Shown here: positions 23,731-25,255 of the stretch, piece by piece
Numbering within the stretch: the first letter of the stretch is position 1
Layout of the letters: the number at the start of each line of letters is the position of its first letter
Source: an uncultured Clostridiaceae bacterium
Lineage (GTDB): Bacteria > Bacillota > Clostridia > TANB77 > CAG-508
Reading direction: 5' to 3'
DNA: 25,255 bases
Assembly (NCBI GenBank): GCA_958402495.1
Contig: CATXTS010000013.1
Span: 1-25,255 of the forward strand
Notes under the pieces: model-generated
Seen by the model: the letters and a program-made list of their open reading frames with translations, nothing else
Databases searched by the model: none
Told to the model about the DNA's origin: nothing
Translations under genes and position numbers: made by a program

Positions 23731-24150
23731 ATGGAAAATAAAAAAGAAAAGAATTTAAAAAAGCAAGAAAACAAAAAAAGTAAAGATAGAGAAAAAAACG
23801 ATTACCAAAGATATGCTATAAAAGAAATAAATAAAGAAGAAAGTAAAGAAAGAAGTAAAAAAGAAAGTAAAGAAGAAAAAGAAACCTTTCTTATCAAAAA
23901 AATAGATGAACTAAATCAATCACTAACCGAAACTAACCTATTAGATGTTTTAGAACTATTAGGAAAGAAAAGAAGGATGTTATGGTTAAACCTAATAGCA
24001 GGTATCTCTAGGGGAATAGGTATAGGAATAGGCGTTACCATTATAACGGCTATACTAGTCATCTTATTACAAAAAATCGTTACACTAAATATACCAGTTA
24101 TAGGAGAATATATAGCAGACATTGTAGAAATTGTCCAAAAAAGTAGGTAG
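23731..24150 (+). CDS. DUF5665-domain membrane protein with Lys/Glu-rich N-terminus
   Basis: The C-terminal half (about 68-136) is a DUF5665 domain: NLLDVLELLGKKRRMLW, then a glycine-rich hydrophobic helix (GISRGIGIGIGVTIITAILVILL) and LNIPVIGEYIADIVEIVQ. Function is unknown; a one-pass, membrane-embedded protein is likely. The first 55 residues are almost only Lys, Glu, Ser, Asn and Arg, with repeats of Lys-Glu-Ser-Lys, an extension unusual for the family. The start is uncertain: there is no ribosome site before ATG 23731, because a perfect 12-bp hairpin ends exactly at the start codon, but no other ATG occurs before the conserved domain and an in-frame stop lies 10 codons upstream. Confidence 0.8.
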   Translation: MENKKEKNLKKQENKKSKDREKNDYQRYAIKEINKEESKERSKKESKEEKETFLIKKIDELNQSLTETNLLDVLELLGKKRRMLWLNLIAGISRGIGIGIGVTIITAILVILLQKIVTLNIPVIGEYIADIVEIVQKSR

Positions 24151-24151
24151 T

Positions 24152-24197
24152 GTCCATTGGGACCAGGTCCACATGGACAGTTTTGTCCATAGGGGAC
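24152..24197. repeat. Compact palindromic element of alternating GTCC and GGAC
   Basis: Six tetramers alternate: GTCC 24152, GGAC 24160, GTCC 24167, GGAC 24175, GTCC 24185, GGAC 24194. They can fold as three small hairpins, or alternatively as GGACC-A-GGTCC (24160-24170) plus the 7-bp stem ATGGACA/TGTCCAT (24173-24179 with 24184-24190). It is GC-richer than its surroundings and lies directly after the DUF5665 stop codon. Confidence 0.65.
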
Positions 24198-24234
24198 AGA
24201 GATTAGAAAAAAATTGGATTCGTATATTTTTTAC

Positions 24235-24263
24235 TTGCTTTTTAATAGAGAAAATTATATAAT
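24235..24263 (+). promoter_or_regulatory. SigA-type promoter for pgsA
   Basis: TTGCTT (24235-24240), 17-base spacer, TATAAT (24258-24263), 32 bases before the start codon. Confidence 0.72.
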
Positions 24264-24295
24264 AGCCATGTATTAAAATGACAGGAGGTTGCTAC

Positions 24296-24892
24296 ATGAA
24301 TTTAGCTAATAAATTAACGATTTTTAGAATTATATTGGTTCCTATTATGATTGTAATACCGTTTCTTCCTATAGAGGGAACGTGGCTTGGTATTCCAATT
24401 AGTGCATGGATTATAGATTTGATTTTTGTGATAGCGTCTATCACAGATAAGTTGGATGGCTATATTGCTCGTTCTAGAAAGCAAGTAACCAATTTTGGTA
24501 AGTTTTTAGATCCAATTGCGGATAAAGTTTTAGTAATTTCGGCTATGGTTATGTTAGTGGAGATGGCAAAATTACCTGCTTGGATTCCTTGTATTATTAT
24601 TTTTAGAGAGTTCATAGTTTCTGGATATCGTTTAATTGCTGTTGAAAATGGTGGTAAAGTAATTGCTGCTAGTATATGGGGAAAATTAAAAACGGTTACG
24701 CAAATGCTGGCTATTACGATTGCTTTTTTAGATACTCATGCATTTGGTGCTGTTTTCCAAGGGGGAATAACAGGCTTAGAATTTGCTATAAATATTGTAA
24801 CAACAGGCTTAATGCTTATTTCTGTAATAGCAACAATTTTTTCTGGTTGGGATTACATAAAAAATGGTAAAGATTTGCTAAAAGATAGATAA
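24296..24892 (+). CDS. pgsA: CDP-diacylglycerol-glycerol-3-phosphate 3-phosphatidyltransferase PgsA
   Basis: PgsA makes phosphatidylglycerol phosphate from CDP-diacylglycerol and glycerol-3-phosphate in the membrane, the committed step to phosphatidylglycerol and cardiolipin. The 198-aa protein has the CDP-alcohol phosphotransferase motif complete: D-x2-DG-x2-AR, eight residues, then G-x3-D-x3-D (DKLDGYIAR, GKFLDPIAD), near residues 48-74. It begins MNLANKLTIFRI, typical of PgsA, and has about five or six membrane helices. An in-frame ATG at 24278 lies before the AGGAGG at 24282-24287, so the start at 24296, 8 bases after it, is correct. It has its own promoter and terminator. Related CDP-alcohol transferases are possible but PgsA fits best. 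Confidence 0.94.
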   Translation: MNLANKLTIFRIILVPIMIVIPFLPIEGTWLGIPISAWIIDLIFVIASITDKLDGYIARSRKQVTNFGKFLDPIADKVLVISAMVMLVEMAKLPAWIPCIIIFREFIVSGYRLIAVENGGKVIAASIWGKLKTVTQMLAITIAFLDTHAFGAVFQGGITGLEFAINIVTTGLMLISVIATIFSGWDYIKNGKDLLKDR

Positions 24893-24914
24893 GAAAATGA
24901 AGAGTAAAAAAAAG

Positions 24915-24950
24915 AAAAGCGTATTTATATTTTTGGTATAAACGCTTTTT
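24915..24950 (+). terminator. Terminator of pgsA
   Basis: AAAAGCG (24915-24921), a two-base bulge and TTTATA pair with TATAAACGCTTTT (24937-24949), followed by further T. Confidence 0.82.
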
Positions 24951-25003
24951 CCTTTTGTCTTAAAATACTAATGGCTAGAGACTGGAAAAGATAGAAAGAT
25001 GGC

Positions 25004-25032
25004 TTGACAAAAGCAGTAATAAAAGATAAAAT
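25004..25032 (+). promoter_or_regulatory. SigA-type promoter for the glycosyltransferase gene
   Basis: TTGACA (25004-25009), 17-base spacer, TAAAAT (25027-25032), 44 bases before the ATG. Confidence 0.75.
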
Positions 25033-25076
25033 TGTCCTAGTCATTTATACAAAAAATAAGAAAAAAGAGGTAAAAA

Positions 25077-25255
25077 ATGAGAGAAGAGACGCAAACAGAA
25101 GTGGTAGATATTTTACTTGCTACATATAATACGAATATTCATTTCTTAAAAATACAATTAGATAGTATTCTAAATCAGACATATACCAATATACATCTTA
25201 TTATAAGTGATGACGCTTCTACAAAAAAAGAAGTTAAAAAAGTGTTACAAGCTTA
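25077..25255 (+). CDS. Glycosyltransferase family 2, N-terminal fragment (runs off the window)
   Basis: Only the first 59 codons are present. They show the start of a GT-A fold: VDILLATYN, then FLKIQLDSILNQTYTNIHLI and SDDAST, the nucleotide-sugar binding segment with its first Asp pair. Such enzymes add sugars to rhamnan, teichoic or capsular polysaccharides. AGAGG lies 6 bases before the ATG and a good promoter precedes it, so this is likely the first gene of a surface-polysaccharide operon continuing beyond the window. Donor and acceptor cannot be told from the fragment. Confidence 0.92.
   Translation, partial: MREETQTEVVDILLATYNTNIHFLKIQLDSILNQTYTNIHLIISDDASTKKEVKKVLQA

Noticed and set aside
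1..25255. CRISPR array, insertion sequence or rRNA genes
   Set aside because: I saw no regularly spaced repeats, no transposase-like product and no rRNA-like sequence on either strand.

Overview
The window reads as chromosomal DNA of a low-GC (about one third G+C by eye) spore-forming Firmicute, most likely an anaerobic Clostridia member of the gut type. Evidence: sigH, a cotJABC spore-coat operon, a small Cys/Gly-rich protein behind a SigK-like promoter, a clostridial glucosaminidase ending in a dockerin, tRNA genes with encoded CCA, and AT-rich genes with strong AGGAGG ribosome sites and near-consensus TTGACA/TATAAT promoters. I cannot name the species.

Layout. 1-5.5 kb is housekeeping: the 3' part of ligA, a small unknown gene, rqcH (minus strand) divergent from sigH, a tRNA-Thr(GGT) 24 bases after sigH, and ychF. 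5.5-8.2 kb holds an unknown minus-strand gene whose -10 box is the centre of a palindrome, a DUF6512-like membrane protein, and cotJA-cotJB-cotJC with overlapping ends and added cysteine-rich tails. 8.3-10.0 kb is a two-gene unit: a divergent RelA/SpoT-type nucleotidyltransferase with a long helical insertion, and an RNHCP zinc-ribbon protein. 10.1-12.5 kb is a U32-family protein with a DUF3656 region (rRNA-hydroxylation type).

12.6-17.4 kb is surface and spore related: the Cys/Gly-rich membrane miniprotein, an unknown 123-aa protein, then an operon of a secreted glucosaminidase (SH3b x3 plus dockerin) and a membrane-anchored protein (cohesin-like domain, SH3b, two cadherin-like beta-sandwiches, C-terminal membrane anchor). 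The pair looks like a minimal dockerin-cohesin attachment system for a cell-wall hydrolase. 

17.4-19.7 kb is a plastic stretch: tRNA-Thr(CGT), a gene-poor AT-rich region, an ORF6N-domain remnant and an ECF sigma/anti-sigma operon. 19.7-25.3 kb returns to core functions: ftsY with a UPF0182 membrane protein, a DUF5665 protein whose start abuts a perfect hairpin, a compact GTCC/GGAC palindromic element, pgsA, and the first 59 codons of a family-2 glycosyltransferase.

The observations most worth following are the RelA/SpoT-like plus RNHCP pair, the dockerin/cohesin-like gene pair, the Cys-rich decoration of the CotJ proteins, and the GTCC/GGAC element.
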